From: Paenibacillus sp. MAHUQ-63
GTDB taxonomy: Bacteria; Bacillota; Bacilli; Paenibacillales; NBRC-103111
DNA: 64,000 bases
Reading direction: 5' to 3'
Assembly (NCBI RefSeq): GCF_028765165.1
Contig: NZ_JARADB010000002.1
Location: forward strand, 310,001 to 374,000
Shown: piece after piece, positions 9,013 to 18,013 of the stretch
Layout of the letters: each line of letters opens with the position of its first letter
How positions within the stretch are numbered: the stretch's first letter is position 1
Notes under the pieces: generated by a model
Told to the model about the DNA's origin: nothing
Databases searched by the model: none
Seen by the model: the letters and a program-made list of their open reading frames with translations, nothing else
Made by a program: the position numbers and the translations under genes

Positions 9013-9597
9013 ATGTCAACTTCGGCAAAAGCAAGTTTTCAAGTCATTATGGACGCAACAGAGGCATTGATTCAGGAGAAAGGGTGCCGGCAAACGACAC
9101 TGCAGGATATTATTACGCGCACGGGTTTATCCAAAGGGGCGATCTATCATTACGTGACGGGCAAGGATGAACTGCTCGGCCTCCTGCTGAAATCCCGCAT
9201 CATGCAAATCAATGCGCGCTTCACAGAGTTGGTGAACAGCCCGCAATCCCAAGGGCTTGCCAACCCGCTGCAGCTTATTGCGGAAGGGATGCTCAACTCG
9301 ACGCATCATAACAATGTGACGAACCAGATTTTCATCTACCTGCTTAGTCAGATGGACAATGTGAAGGTCGCCGTAATCGTGCAGGAAGTGTTCGCTTTCA
9401 CGCAGCAAACGTGTGTGAACTGGATCGAAGTCGGGCAGGCTCACGGCGTCATTCCCGCAGAAGTGGATGGCAAGAAGGTAGCCGAGCGTTTAGTCACTTT
9501 TTTATATGGCATGAGGGTCCAAAATACGATTAACCAAGAAATGAGCCGGATGACGGTAGAGGAGCTCGTCACCTTCATGACCCGCTCATTCAGCTGA
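9013..9597 (+). CDS. TetR/AcrR family transcriptional regulator
   Basis: The ATG at 9013 follows AAGGAGAG and gives 194 residues, typical for the family. An N-terminal TetR helix-turn-helix occupies about residues 10-57 (LQDIITRTGLSKGAIYHYVT). An all-helical ligand and dimer domain follows, with no recognisable ligand motif. Two palindromic sites upstream are probably its operators. The neighbours downstream, a VC0807-type membrane protein and an acetyltransferase, are close enough (41 and 15 bases) to be co-transcribed, so it probably controls this small unit. The inducer is unknown. Confidence 0.88.
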   Translation: MSTSAKASFQVIMDATEALIQEKGCRQTTLQDIITRTGLSKGAIYHYVTGKDELLGLLLKSRIMQINARFTELVNSPQSQGLANPLQLIAEGMLNSTHHNNVTNQIFIYLLSQMDNVKVAVIVQEVFAFTQQTCVNWIEVGQAHGVIPAEVDGKKVAERLVTFLYGMRVQNTINQEMSRMTVEELVTFMTRSFS

Positions 9598-9638
9598 TGA
9601 TTTTACGGATTCTGCGCACATGAGAGGAGAGATTTAAA

Positions 9639-10250
9639 ATGTCCAAACGTAACTATATTATTTTCACGTTGCTTGTCAATGGTGTTGTGCCTTGGGCTCT
9701 GTACGTCTGGTTATCCGAGTATATGAGTTCTCTTGCGGCTTTGACGATTGCAACGCTCGTTCCGCTGCTTGACAATTTGGTTCACCTGTTGAAACACCGC
9801 AAGCTGGATGCCTTCGGGACATTGATGCTCTTCACGTTTCTATTGACGATCGTACTCGTTCTGCTGGGAGGCAGCGAGAAAATATTGCTTGTCCGGGAAT
9901 CGCTCATCACGGCCGCTGTCGGGCTGGTTTTTCTAGGATCGTTGTTGTTCCGGCGCCCCATTATGTATTATCTGGCATTGCGATTTATCGCTTCGCCGCA
10001 TTTTGCGGAAAACTGGGAGTATGCATACTTCCGCTTCGTGATGAAAATGATGACCTTTGTTTGGGGCGTTATCCTGACGATGGAAGCGGCGGTGCGGGTG
10101 GTCATGGTGTACCGGCTTCCGACTGCGAGCTACTTGGCGCTTTCGAACTTCGTGCTGTATGGCTTCATCGGAGCGGCTGTGCTCTGGACGGTCGTATACC
10201 GCCGTCATTCGGCGGCAAAGCTTAGTCAGCTGAAACAAAGCCGGGTGTAG
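9639..10250 (+). CDS. VC0807-type integral membrane protein
   Basis: This 203-residue protein has about six hydrophobic segments arranged in three pairs, with short charged loops such as HLLKHRKLDAFG. It resembles the VC0807/septation-protein-A-like family of unknown function, in which the repeated helical hairpins recur. It sits between a TetR regulator and an acetyltransferase. TetR control is compatible with a role in membrane stress or efflux, but nothing in the sequence shows a substrate. Confidence 0.6.
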   Translation: MSKRNYIIFTLLVNGVVPWALYVWLSEYMSSLAALTIATLVPLLDNLVHLLKHRKLDAFGTLMLFTFLLTIVLVLLGGSEKILLVRESLITAAVGLVFLGSLLFRRPIMYYLALRFIASPHFAENWEYAYFRFVMKMMTFVWGVILTMEAAVRVVMVYRLPTASYLALSNFVLYGFIGAAVLWTVVYRRHSAAKLSQLKQSRV

Positions 10251-10265
10251 GAGGGGATTGGCAGT

Positions 10266-10772
10266 ATGGAGATCGTGCAATTGGGTGTGAAGGATGGCAG
10301 CGACCTGTTAGCGCTGTACAGAAAGGTAACAGCCGAGCTGAATCGCCAAGGGATTCGCCAGTGGGATTGGCTATATCCCAACCGGTTCGTTATATCTGGC
10401 GATTTGAAAAGGGGTAACGCCTTCGGGGTTCGCGAGGGCTCCCGCATCATCGGAGCCGTTGTGGTGGACAGCCGCCAAAGTGCCCGCTATGAAGGCTTGT
10501 CTTGGACGGAGGAAGCGGCAGATCAGATCCGCTGCCTTCATCGTCTGGCGGTCGCGCCGGATCGCCAAGGACAAGGAGTTGGCGGGAACCTGCTGCGCTT
10601 TGCCGAGGAACAAGCACGTCTGTCAGGCGGCGCCAGCATCCGGCTTGACGTCTTCTCCGGGAACCCCGGTGCCGCTCAACTGTATGTGAAAGCCGGTTAC
10701 CGGCAAGTGGGGAGCATCCGGTTTCCACTGAGGAAAGAGCCTTACGCGTGCTTCGAGAAGCTGCTCGGATGA
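10266..10772 (+). CDS. GNAT family N-acetyltransferase
   Basis: This 168-residue cytoplasmic protein has the GNAT fold. Motif A, LAVAPDRQGQGVGGNLLRFA, occupies about residues 97-116 and is the acetyl-CoA pyrophosphate loop (Q/R-x-x-G-x-G). Motif B follows with LDVFSGNPGAAQLYVKAGY. The acceptor substrate cannot be predicted. It is the last gene of the TetR-led unit and is followed by a clear terminator. Confidence 0.87.
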   Translation: MEIVQLGVKDGSDLLALYRKVTAELNRQGIRQWDWLYPNRFVISGDLKRGNAFGVREGSRIIGAVVVDSRQSARYEGLSWTEEAADQIRCLHRLAVAPDRQGQGVGGNLLRFAEEQARLSGGASIRLDVFSGNPGAAQLYVKAGYRQVGSIRFPLRKEPYACFEKLLG

Positions 10773-10804
10773 CCATCGTCCTTATCGTACATTCAATGAA
10801 GGAA

Positions 10805-10847
10805 GCCTGACAGCCGGGTAGTGATGCCGGCTGCTCGGGCTTTTCTT
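10805..10847 (+). terminator. Intrinsic terminator after the GNAT gene
   Basis: CAGCCGG pairs with CCGGCTG, extended by GCC/GGC, and TTTTCTTTATT follows. It separates the plus-strand unit from the convergent AraC gene ending at 10850. Confidence 0.75.
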
Positions 10848-10849
10848 TA

Positions 10850-11740
10850 TTAGGTTCGCGCCAGGTCAGCGGCTTCCTCGGCATAGAAAGACGCCCGGTA
10901 TTTCGCCGGGGGCACCCCGATCGTTTTGCGGAACAGGCGGAAAAAGTAGTTGATGTCGGAGATGCCGACCTTGGCGGAGATTTCGTGCAGGGAGAGCTCG
11001 GAAAATTCCAGCAAGTCGCGCGCTTTGCGCATGCGAATTCCGTTCAAATACTGCAGCGGTGTCAGAGTCGTATGCTTCTTCAAACATTTGGACAAATAAT
11101 CGACGGAGAAATTCAACTGCCTCGCCATCTCATCAAGCCGGAACGGCTTATCGATGTGATCGTTCAAATACGCAATCATGTTATCGCATACTTGTCTGCT
11201 GTGGTGATTGTGGGACGTTTTGGCCTGGTTCTGCAAAAGCATTAACAGCTGAACGAACATCGCCTGCAGAGGAAGCATCCGTTCAAGCACGGAGGAGCTT
11301 CGCAGCTCGGCCATTTCGTCCAGAATCGACCAGATCTGATTGGTTTTCAGTTCCTTGAACTTGGGAAGATACATAAACTGCTCCTGCGGTTCAAGCTCAT
11401 GATACGTCGGGACGGGCAGCACCGAGTGCCAGCGAATCTCTTCGGGGGGCAAAAGACGCCGGGCAGAGGGATGCTGGACATGCAAATAGTAGAGAACGGT
11501 GCCTGGTTGGCAGGCAAGATGCCCGTAATGCCGCTTCCCCGGCTCCAGAATAAGCATTTGATTGTCCTGAATCTCGTATGGAGTGTCTTCTTCCGTTATA
11601 TAGAAGCGCCCGGAGCGGACGATAATGATATCGTACAGCGGAAAGGTACGGTCGTGGTGGCGGAACGGTTTGGGGAAGGTCGCTTTTTTGACGGTCACAA
11701 GCGTGGGCAGCGGTGGAATTAATAGTTCTAAACACAGCAT
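10850..11740 (-). CDS. AraC family regulator (cupin + HTH)
   Basis: The ATG at 11740 has GAGAGG upstream and gives 296 residues. Residues about 20-140 form a cupin-like sensor domain. The last 100 residues carry the two AraC helix-turn-helix motifs (RLDEMARQLNFSVDYLSKCL and LHEISAKVGISDINYFFRLF). It is transcribed away from a glycosidase-fucosidase operon starting at 11926. Direct repeats in the 185-base intergenic region suggest it activates that operon in response to a sugar. The inducer is not readable from sequence. Confidence 0.9.
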   Translation of the reverse strand: MLCLELLIPPLPTLVTVKKATFPKPFRHHDRTFPLYDIIIVRSGRFYITEEDTPYEIQDNQMLILEPGKRHYGHLACQPGTVLYYLHVQHPSARRLLPPEEIRWHSVLPVPTYHELEPQEQFMYLPKFKELKTNQIWSILDEMAELRSSSVLERMLPLQAMFVQLLMLLQNQAKTSHNHHSRQVCDNMIAYLNDHIDKPFRLDEMARQLNFSVDYLSKCLKKHTTLTPLQYLNGIRMRKARDLLEFSELSLHEISAKVGISDINYFFRLFRKTIGVPPAKYRASFYAEEAADLART

Positions 11741-11815
11741 TCGCGCACGTCCTCTCAGACAGGTAATCGTAACTATAGTATAGGCTCGGCATGAGCGTCC
11801 TTGCAAGCTGGAAGA

Positions 11816-11880
11816 AACTGATTTTGTACTTAGTTTAACTGATTTTCTGAATAGTACGGGGGGGAGACACCGCCTATAAT
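11816..11880 (+). promoter_or_regulatory. Activator-dependent promoter with AraC-type direct repeat
   Basis: AACTGATTTT occurs at 11816-11825 and again at 11837-11846, 21 bases apart (two helical turns), as AraC dimers prefer. A perfect TATAAT lies at 11875-11880. The -35 region at 11852-11857 is poor, and the downstream repeat abuts it. This is the expected layout for activation of the 11926 operon by the divergent AraC protein. Confidence 0.55.
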
Positions 11881-11925
11881 GGAGGAAGAGTCAGGTCGCC
11901 AAAGGCCAGAATGGAGTGAGATTCG

Positions 11926-12960
11926 TTGTCCAAAAGTTTGTATGAACGTCTGCTTCCTGCTCCCAGGAACGGAGGCTTTGCCATGGAAGGCTACTGGGTG
12001 TGGTGCGGCTCTGTCGTCCAAGGCGAGGACGGGCGCTTCCATATGTTCGCTTCCCGCTGGCCCAAGGAACTTCCGATGCATCCGGGATGGTTGGTCCGGT
12101 CGGAGGTCGTCCGGGCCGTATCCGATACGCCCGAAGGGCCTTACCGGTTTCAAGAGGTCGTGCTCCCGGCCCGAGGAGCGGAATACTGGGACGGCCGGAG
12201 CACGCATAATCCCCATATTGTGAAGCACGATGGCCATTATTTGTTGTACTACATGGGGACAACGCATCCTTTCCCTGATGTCGCTCCCGGAGAGCCTTAC
12301 GGGTTGAGCGATCCCCGCTGCATCGTGGCCAGGTCCAACAAACGAATCGGGCTCGCGATATCCCGGCATGTCGAAGGACCGTGGGAGAGACTGGATTCGC
12401 CGATTCTGGATGTACGTCCTGGGAAATATGATAGTTACTTGACATCGAATCCGGCTCCTTGCGTACACGAAGACGGATCGGTTCTGCTCATTTACAAAGC
12501 CAGAGCCTATGAAGGGCATGAATACAGCGATATGTCCTTAGGTGCTGCACGGGCGGATCATTACAGGGGACCTTATTATGCGGTGAGCGACGAACCGATT
12601 TTCCCGCCGTCCGATATTCATTTGGAAGACCCGTTCGTTTGGCGAACGGAAAGCGGTTACGAAATGATCGCCAAAGATATGAACGGGAACGTAGCCGGGG
12701 AAAAGCACGGCGGCATCCATGCGCGGTCCGTCGACGGATTGAAGTGGCAAGTAAGCGATAACCCGAAATCATATTCCAGAATCGTGGCTTGGAATGACGG
12801 AACGACGCAGTATATGGGCAATTTCGAAAGGCCCTTCCTGCTGTTCCGGGAAGGCCAGCCAACGCATTTATTCGCTGCGACGGCGGACGGGACAGGCGGC
12901 TTCAGCGGCCGAAATACGTGGAACATGGTTATTCCGATTCGCAATAATAAGGAGGCGTAG
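11926..12960 (+). CDS. Five-bladed beta-propeller glycoside hydrolase (GH43/GH117-like)
   Basis: This 344-residue cytoplasmic protein starts at TTG, five bases after GGAGTGAG. It has the repeated pattern of a five-bladed propeller glycosidase: THNPHIVKHDGHYLLYYMGT, TSNPAPCVHEDGSVLLIYKA and LEDPFVWRTESGYEMIAKD. Conserved acids in HLEDP and related blades resemble clan GH-F and relatives. It could be a GH43-like arabinofuranosidase/galactosidase or a related uncharacterised family. It is co-transcribed with a GH29 fucosidase (3-base gap), so both probably act on the same fucosylated glycan. Confidence 0.7.
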   Translation: MSKSLYERLLPAPRNGGFAMEGYWVWCGSVVQGEDGRFHMFASRWPKELPMHPGWLVRSEVVRAVSDTPEGPYRFQEVVLPARGAEYWDGRSTHNPHIVKHDGHYLLYYMGTTHPFPDVAPGEPYGLSDPRCIVARSNKRIGLAISRHVEGPWERLDSPILDVRPGKYDSYLTSNPAPCVHEDGSVLLIYKARAYEGHEYSDMSLGAARADHYRGPYYAVSDEPIFPPSDIHLEDPFVWRTESGYEMIAKDMNGNVAGEKHGGIHARSVDGLKWQVSDNPKSYSRIVAWNDGTTQYMGNFERPFLLFREGQPTHLFAATADGTGGFSGRNTWNMVIPIRNNKEA

Positions 12961-12963
12961 ACT

Positions 12964-14301
12964 ATGTCAACATCTATCGTTCAAGCACGTGAGGAACGTA
13001 CGCGCTGGTTTCGCGACGCGCGCTTCGGCATGTTCATTCATTGGGGGCTGTATGCGATTCCCGCCCGCGGAGAATGGGTTCGCGGAATCGAGCGCATGTC
13101 GGCGGAGCAGTATACCGCGTATTTCGATGAGTTCGATCCTGCCGATTACGATCCGGTGAGCTGGGCCAAGGCGGCCAAACAGGCCGGCATGAAATACGCT
13201 GTACTCACGGCGAAGCATCACGATGGCTTCTGTCTATTCGACAGCCAATTGACCAATTTCACCTCGGTGCATACCAGGGCCGGCCGCGACTTGGTTAAGG
13301 AATTCGTGGAAGCGTTTCGCGCCGAAGGCTTGCGAGTAGGCTTGTACTACTCCTTAATCGACTGGCATCACGAGGATTATCCGGCTTATGGGGATGCGTA
13401 CCATCCGATGCGGGATAACGAAGCTTTTCAGCGGACCGACGAACAGTTCGAGCGGTATTTGGAATATATGCACGGACAAGTTCGCGAGCTGTTGACAGGT
13501 TACGGTAAGCTGGATATCATGTGGTTCGATTTCTCCTACGGAGACATGAGCGGGGAGAAATGGCGGGCGACGGAGCTGGTGCGAATGATTCGCGAACTGC
13601 AGCCTCACATCGTCATTGATAACCGGCTGGAGCGGAACAACGAGCATCAGAGCAGTATATATACGGAGCATCCGGCGGAGTTCTCGGGTGATTTTGCTTC
13701 GCCCGAACAAATTATCCCTCCAAGCGGTGTGACGGATAACCAAGGCGCACCCATCCCATGGGAGGCGTGCATCACGTTAAATAACAACTGGGGGTATGCA
13801 CCTGCGGACCGTGCGCACAAATCGGCGAAAACGGTGATTCGCAAGCTGGTGGAGTGCGTCAGCAAGAACGGCAACCTGCTGCTGAATATCGGGCCCGATG
13901 CGAAAGGTCGCATTCCGCAGTGGTCGCTGGATGTGCTTGAGCAGGTCGGAGATTGGCTGCGCCTGAACGGCGACAGCATCTACGGCTGCGGGCAGGCTAA
14001 GCGCAGCAAGCCGGACTGGGGGCGCTACACGCAGAAAGGGAATAAGCTGTACGCCCATTTGTTCGAACAGGAGATCGGGGCTATTTTGCTGCAAAATTTG
14101 GAGGGCAAAATTAAGCATGCCCGACTGTTGGCGGACGGCTCGGAGCTGGTGCTGTCAAGGCCTTGGAACGCGGCGATGTTCCCGGACGATGCATTCGTCA
14201 ACTTTGCTTCGCCGACGGTCTTTACCTATGCGCTGCCGGATGAAAGAGATACCGTGCTTGAGCTGGAGTTGATCGAGGAGACGGATCAACCGGCCGGCTA
14301 A
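12964..14301 (+). CDS. Alpha-L-fucosidase, glycoside hydrolase family 29
   Basis: This 445-residue protein lacks a signal peptide. The GH29 signature starts at once (RFGMFIHWGLYAIPARGEW). HHDGFCLFDS binds fucose. The nucleophile is D189 in LDIMWFDFSYG. NLLLNIGPDAKGRIP closes the barrel before a C-terminal beta domain. It hydrolyses alpha-L-fucosides, probably cytoplasmically after import. It follows the propeller glycosidase by three bases with AAGGAGG upstream, and a hairpin terminator ends the operon. Confidence 0.93.
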   Translation: MSTSIVQAREERTRWFRDARFGMFIHWGLYAIPARGEWVRGIERMSAEQYTAYFDEFDPADYDPVSWAKAAKQAGMKYAVLTAKHHDGFCLFDSQLTNFTSVHTRAGRDLVKEFVEAFRAEGLRVGLYYSLIDWHHEDYPAYGDAYHPMRDNEAFQRTDEQFERYLEYMHGQVRELLTGYGKLDIMWFDFSYGDMSGEKWRATELVRMIRELQPHIVIDNRLERNNEHQSSIYTEHPAEFSGDFASPEQIIPPSGVTDNQGAPIPWEACITLNNNWGYAPADRAHKSAKTVIRKLVECVSKNGNLLLNIGPDAKGRIPQWSLDVLEQVGDWLRLNGDSIYGCGQAKRSKPDWGRYTQKGNKLYAHLFEQEIGAILLQNLEGKIKHARLLADGSELVLSRPWNAAMFPDDAFVNFASPTVFTYALPDERDTVLELELIEETDQPAG

Positions 14302-14309
14302 TGGACAGA

Positions 14310-14345
14310 GCGGCCCTTATTCAATGAATGAGGGCCGCTTGCTAT
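14310..14345 (+). terminator. Terminator after the fucosidase gene
   Basis: GCGGCCCT pairs with AGGGCCGC across a 13-base loop and is followed by a weak T-rich tail (TTGCTATT). Confidence 0.6.
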
Positions 14346-14451
14346 TGGCCTAATCGAGCGCGATTGCGCTGTGAAACTGCGGTGTCCGGGGCTGAGGCAC
14401 GGAGGCGCGGCGCAGGCTGTACCTCGGCTCCCGATACGCGGAAACGCGCGA

Positions 14452-15351
14452 TTAGACCGGCTCTTGCCGTGGATGCATCCCCTTGAATGTATATGGCGTG
14501 TAGCCGACATGCTTCTTGAACAGCTGGCAAAAATACGAGAAATTGCCGAGCCCGACAGCCTCTCCGATGTCCTGTACCGACATGTCCGTCGTTCGCAGCA
14601 GCCAGCAGGCTTGGCGGATACGTCTGGCGGTGATGTACTCGGTGATGGTGCTGCCGATTGACGCGCGGAAAGTCGCCGAAACGTGATTAGGCGTCAGGTG
14701 AACCGCATGGGCTAGCTCTTCCAGCTTGAAGGGCTTGCGGTAATTGTCTTCGATCCACGCCAGCATGCGCTCGGCGGTCGTTGAGCTTCTGCGCGGTTGC
14801 AGGGCAACCGGGGCGGCGCTAGCGGAGAGCGCAGCCTCAGCGTCCGTGCGCAGCTGGTGCATGAACGCTGTCAGGAACAGCAGCTGCTCCTCCAACAGCC
14901 GCTCCGTTCCCCGTTCCGGCGCTGCTTCAATTCTCGGGGCATAGAGACGGAACAGAGTCTCCAGCTCCGGGAGGTTGGAACACTGAAACGTTTGTGGTGC
15001 AAGAGGATCCTTCCATAAGCTGCGCAGGAATTGCTGCAGGGCCGGATACGCGGTCAATGCGGTCTCCAGAACACCCGGCTCCAGAACGAACAACGAGCGG
15101 ATGTAGCTTTCCTGCGGCAAGTTATGAATGCGAAGGCGGTGCAGTTGAAAAGGGCGGAAGCAGAAGATGGAACCGGGGGCAAGCTCCACGATTTGTTGCT
15201 CAATTACGGCTATTCCCCTGCCTTCATGGACGACAAGCAGCTCCATGCCCTGGTGGGCGTGAAATATTTCCTCGAAGTCGCGCGATCTATTTTTAAAAAA
15301 CGATAACTGGACCGGATGAACGTTCAAGTTCATATAATTCATCAGCTTCAT
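14452..15351 (-). CDS. AraC family regulator
   Basis: This 299-residue protein has its ATG behind GATGAGGAG. The N-terminal cupin has IFHAHQGMELLVVHEGRGIA, with histidines typical of sugar-sensing AraC proteins. The C-terminal 100 residues hold two helix-turn-helix motifs (KLEELAHAVHLTPNHVSATF and VQDIGEAVGLGNFSYFCQLF). It is divergent from the GH2-GH88 operon (124-base gap), its likely target. Confidence 0.9.
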   Translation of the reverse strand: MKLMNYMNLNVHPVQLSFFKNRSRDFEEIFHAHQGMELLVVHEGRGIAVIEQQIVELAPGSIFCFRPFQLHRLRIHNLPQESYIRSLFVLEPGVLETALTAYPALQQFLRSLWKDPLAPQTFQCSNLPELETLFRLYAPRIEAAPERGTERLLEEQLLFLTAFMHQLRTDAEAALSASAAPVALQPRRSSTTAERMLAWIEDNYRKPFKLEELAHAVHLTPNHVSATFRASIGSTITEYITARRIRQACWLLRTTDMSVQDIGEAVGLGNFSYFCQLFKKHVGYTPYTFKGMHPRQEPV

Positions 15352-15475
15352 GACGCATACTCCTCATCGTAATCTAACAACATTTTATCATAAGAGGGCT
15401 AAACTTTAACTTCCTTTTTTTTGATACGATAGTAGCAGGTAAAGTGAAAGCAGCTAGAGGAGGAAGTACTCGTTC

Positions 15476-17989
15476 ATGATAAAGCAACGATTGATAGAAA
15501 ATTGGCAGCATTATCGCGGTACGCTTGGCGGCCCATGGGAAGTGTGGCGTGCGGACAAGCTGCAAAATCATTACAACGTGCCGTGGGAGACGGTCGTGCT
15601 GCCGCACACTTACAACGGCTATGATGTGATGGACCCGGACAGCAAATATTACCAAGGTCAAGGCTGGTACCGGAGCAAGCTGAACGTGCGGAACCCGTTC
15701 CCGAAAGGCCGGACGCTGCTGCATTTCGAAGGGGCAGGCCAGCGAACGGACGTGTACGTGTACACAGAGAAAGTCGATTCGCATCTGGGCGGCTATGACG
15801 AATTTACGGTCGATATCACGGAAGCTGCGGAGCGGGCACGGACCATCGAACGATATGCCGGAAGCATTCCGGTGGCCATTGCCTGCGATAACGGCAGAGA
15901 GCTGGAAACAATCCCGTCGGATGCAAGCGATTTCAATCTGTATGGCGGCGTGTACCGGTATTTGAACCTCGTCTATGTACCGCAGGTCTCGCTTGCTGGC
16001 GTACATGTGCAGACGGATGTCGGCGAGATCAAGGGCGGATCTGCCGCCAGCGGTAAGGTCAAGGTGCGCGCCAAGCTGTATAATCCGGATAACGCCGCGG
16101 GCATGTTGAAGCTAAAGATTGCGTTAACGCAGCCGGATGGAACGGTCGTCGAACAAACGGAGGTCTCGATGGCGCCGTGGCAGGGCGAGCGGGAGATTGC
16201 AGCGTTCGAGGTGGCGAATCCGCAGTTATGGTCGGTTGCCGATCCGCAGCTGTTTGCCTGTGCGGTGGAGCTTCGCTGCGAGGACGGCGAGACAACGGTG
16301 CAAGAGCGGTTCGGCTTCCGCAGCTTCGAATTTATGAAGCAGGGTCCGTTTAAATTGAACGGGGAGCGCCTGCTGCTGCGCGGCACGCATCGGCATGAGG
16401 ATCATGCGGCTGTCGGAGCGGCGATGACCGAAGAGCTCATCCGGGAAGAAATGCAGCTGATCAAAGCGATGGGCGCTAACTTCATCCGATTGGGCCATTA
16501 TCAGCAGTCGCGCATTGTGCTGGATCTGTGCGATGAGCTCGGCTTGCTCGTTTGGGAAGAAATTCCGTGGTGCCGCGGCGGTCTTGGCGGCCCGGAATAT
16601 CGTCAGCAGTGCATCGATATGCTGACGGCGATGATTGAGCAGCACTATAATCATCCGTCGATTATTTTATGGGGACTTGGCAACGAGAACGATTGGGAAT
16701 GCGACTTCGATTATTTCGATCAGCAGGAGATCCGCGCTTTCATGAAGCAGCTGCACGATCTGTCGCATGAACTGGATCCGAGCCGTTTGACCTCGATTCG
16801 CCGCTGCGAATTTTGCAAAGATATCATTGATGTGTATTCGCCGTCCATCTGGGCCGGCTGGTACCGCGGCGTGTACACGGACTACGAATCAAGCTGCAGA
16901 ACGGCTTTCGAGAATGTCGATTCGTTCTTCCATATGGAGTGGGGAGCGGACAATTTGCCGACACGGCATGTGGAGGAGACATACACGGGCTTCAAGCTGA
17001 TGAAGAAAACGGATGGATCAACCGACGAACGTGACGGCGATTATTTGCTCACGGGCGGCGAGCCGCGTGTTTCCCGTGATGGCGATTGGTCGGAGACGTA
17101 TTTCTGTGAAATGATCGATTGGTATCTGAAATGCCAAGAGCATATGAGCTGGCTGACAGGGGCGGCGCAGTGGTCGTTCAAAGATTTCTCAACGCCGGTA
17201 CGCCCGGATTCGCCGATTCCGTACTTAAATATGAAAGGGATCGTAGAGCGGGATTTGACGCCGAAGGAAGCTTACTATGTTTTTCAATCGTACTGGTCGA
17301 ACGAACCGATGGTCCGCATCTACGGCCATACGATGCCGGTCCGCTCCGGCGAGGAAGGCGAGCGGAAGCTTATCAAGGTTTACTCCAATGCGGAAGAAGT
17401 CGAGCTGTTCCTGAACGGCGTAAGCCTTGGCGTCAAGCGCAGAGACTCGCAGGATTTCCCGTGCGCAGGCTTGCGCTGGGAGACGGAGCTGCGGGCCGGC
17501 GAGTACGAAGTGCGCGCGGTAGCGGTGCGGGGCGGCGAAACGGTGAGCGATGAACTGCGTTTCACGTACCAGTCTCAGGCGTGGGGCGAGCCGGTACAGC
17601 TGAAGCTGACAACGGCGTCTATGGCAGACGGACGCATCTATGCGGAAGTATGCGCCTATGATGCGAAGGGAGTATTTTGCCCGGATGCGGCGGCTTTCGT
17701 ACGGTTTGGATTAGCCGGCGACGGGAAGCTGTTGGATAATCTGGGCACGATTCGCGGATCGCGGCTGACGCAGCTTGCTACAGGCCGTGCAGGCATTTAT
17801 GTGGATCCGTCCGGCGGCTTGCCTGCGGGCATAACAGTCAAAGATTTTGTCAGTGCTGGAGGCCCCGCTTCTTCGTTGGCATCTAGACCGGATGGCGGCG
17901 GAGGCATTGAGCGAATCTATACGTCCGTGATCACCGCATCATGCGAAGGGATGCCAACGGTTACGCAAGTTATTGCGATGAAAGGGTAA
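15476..17989 (+). CDS. Glycoside hydrolase family 2 (beta-galactosidase/glucuronidase type)
   Basis: This 837-residue protein has the GH2 order: sugar-binding jelly roll (about 1-170), immunoglobulin-like domain, TIM barrel (about 285-570) and further beta domains. The acid/base is E404 in WGLGNEND and the nucleophile E488 in FHMEWGAD. RLLLRGTHRHEDHAAVG is the family hinge. A strong AGGAGG precedes the ATG. It is co-transcribed with a GH88 enzyme, so beta-glucuronidase or beta-galactosidase activity on an acidic oligosaccharide is likely. The exact sugar is unknown, and a cytoplasmic location is inferred from the missing signal peptide. Confidence 0.9.
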   Translation: MIKQRLIENWQHYRGTLGGPWEVWRADKLQNHYNVPWETVVLPHTYNGYDVMDPDSKYYQGQGWYRSKLNVRNPFPKGRTLLHFEGAGQRTDVYVYTEKVDSHLGGYDEFTVDITEAAERARTIERYAGSIPVAIACDNGRELETIPSDASDFNLYGGVYRYLNLVYVPQVSLAGVHVQTDVGEIKGGSAASGKVKVRAKLYNPDNAAGMLKLKIALTQPDGTVVEQTEVSMAPWQGEREIAAFEVANPQLWSVADPQLFACAVELRCEDGETTVQERFGFRSFEFMKQGPFKLNGERLLLRGTHRHEDHAAVGAAMTEELIREEMQLIKAMGANFIRLGHYQQSRIVLDLCDELGLLVWEEIPWCRGGLGGPEYRQQCIDMLTAMIEQHYNHPSIILWGLGNENDWECDFDYFDQQEIRAFMKQLHDLSHELDPSRLTSIRRCEFCKDIIDVYSPSIWAGWYRGVYTDYESSCRTAFENVDSFFHMEWGADNLPTRHVEETYTGFKLMKKTDGSTDERDGDYLLTGGEPRVSRDGDWSETYFCEMIDWYLKCQEHMSWLTGAAQWSFKDFSTPVRPDSPIPYLNMKGIVERDLTPKEAYYVFQSYWSNEPMVRIYGHTMPVRSGEEGERKLIKVYSNAEEVELFLNGVSLGVKRRDSQDFPCAGLRWETELRAGEYEVRAVAVRGGETVSDELRFTYQSQAWGEPVQLKLTTASMADGRIYAEVCAYDAKGVFCPDAAAFVRFGLAGDGKLLDNLGTIRGSRLTQLATGRAGIYVDPSGGLPAGITVKDFVSAGGPASSLASRPDGGGGIERIYTSVITASCEGMPTVTQVIAMKG

Positions 17990-18013
17990 ATAACAATATT
18001 GGGAGGTTGTACG

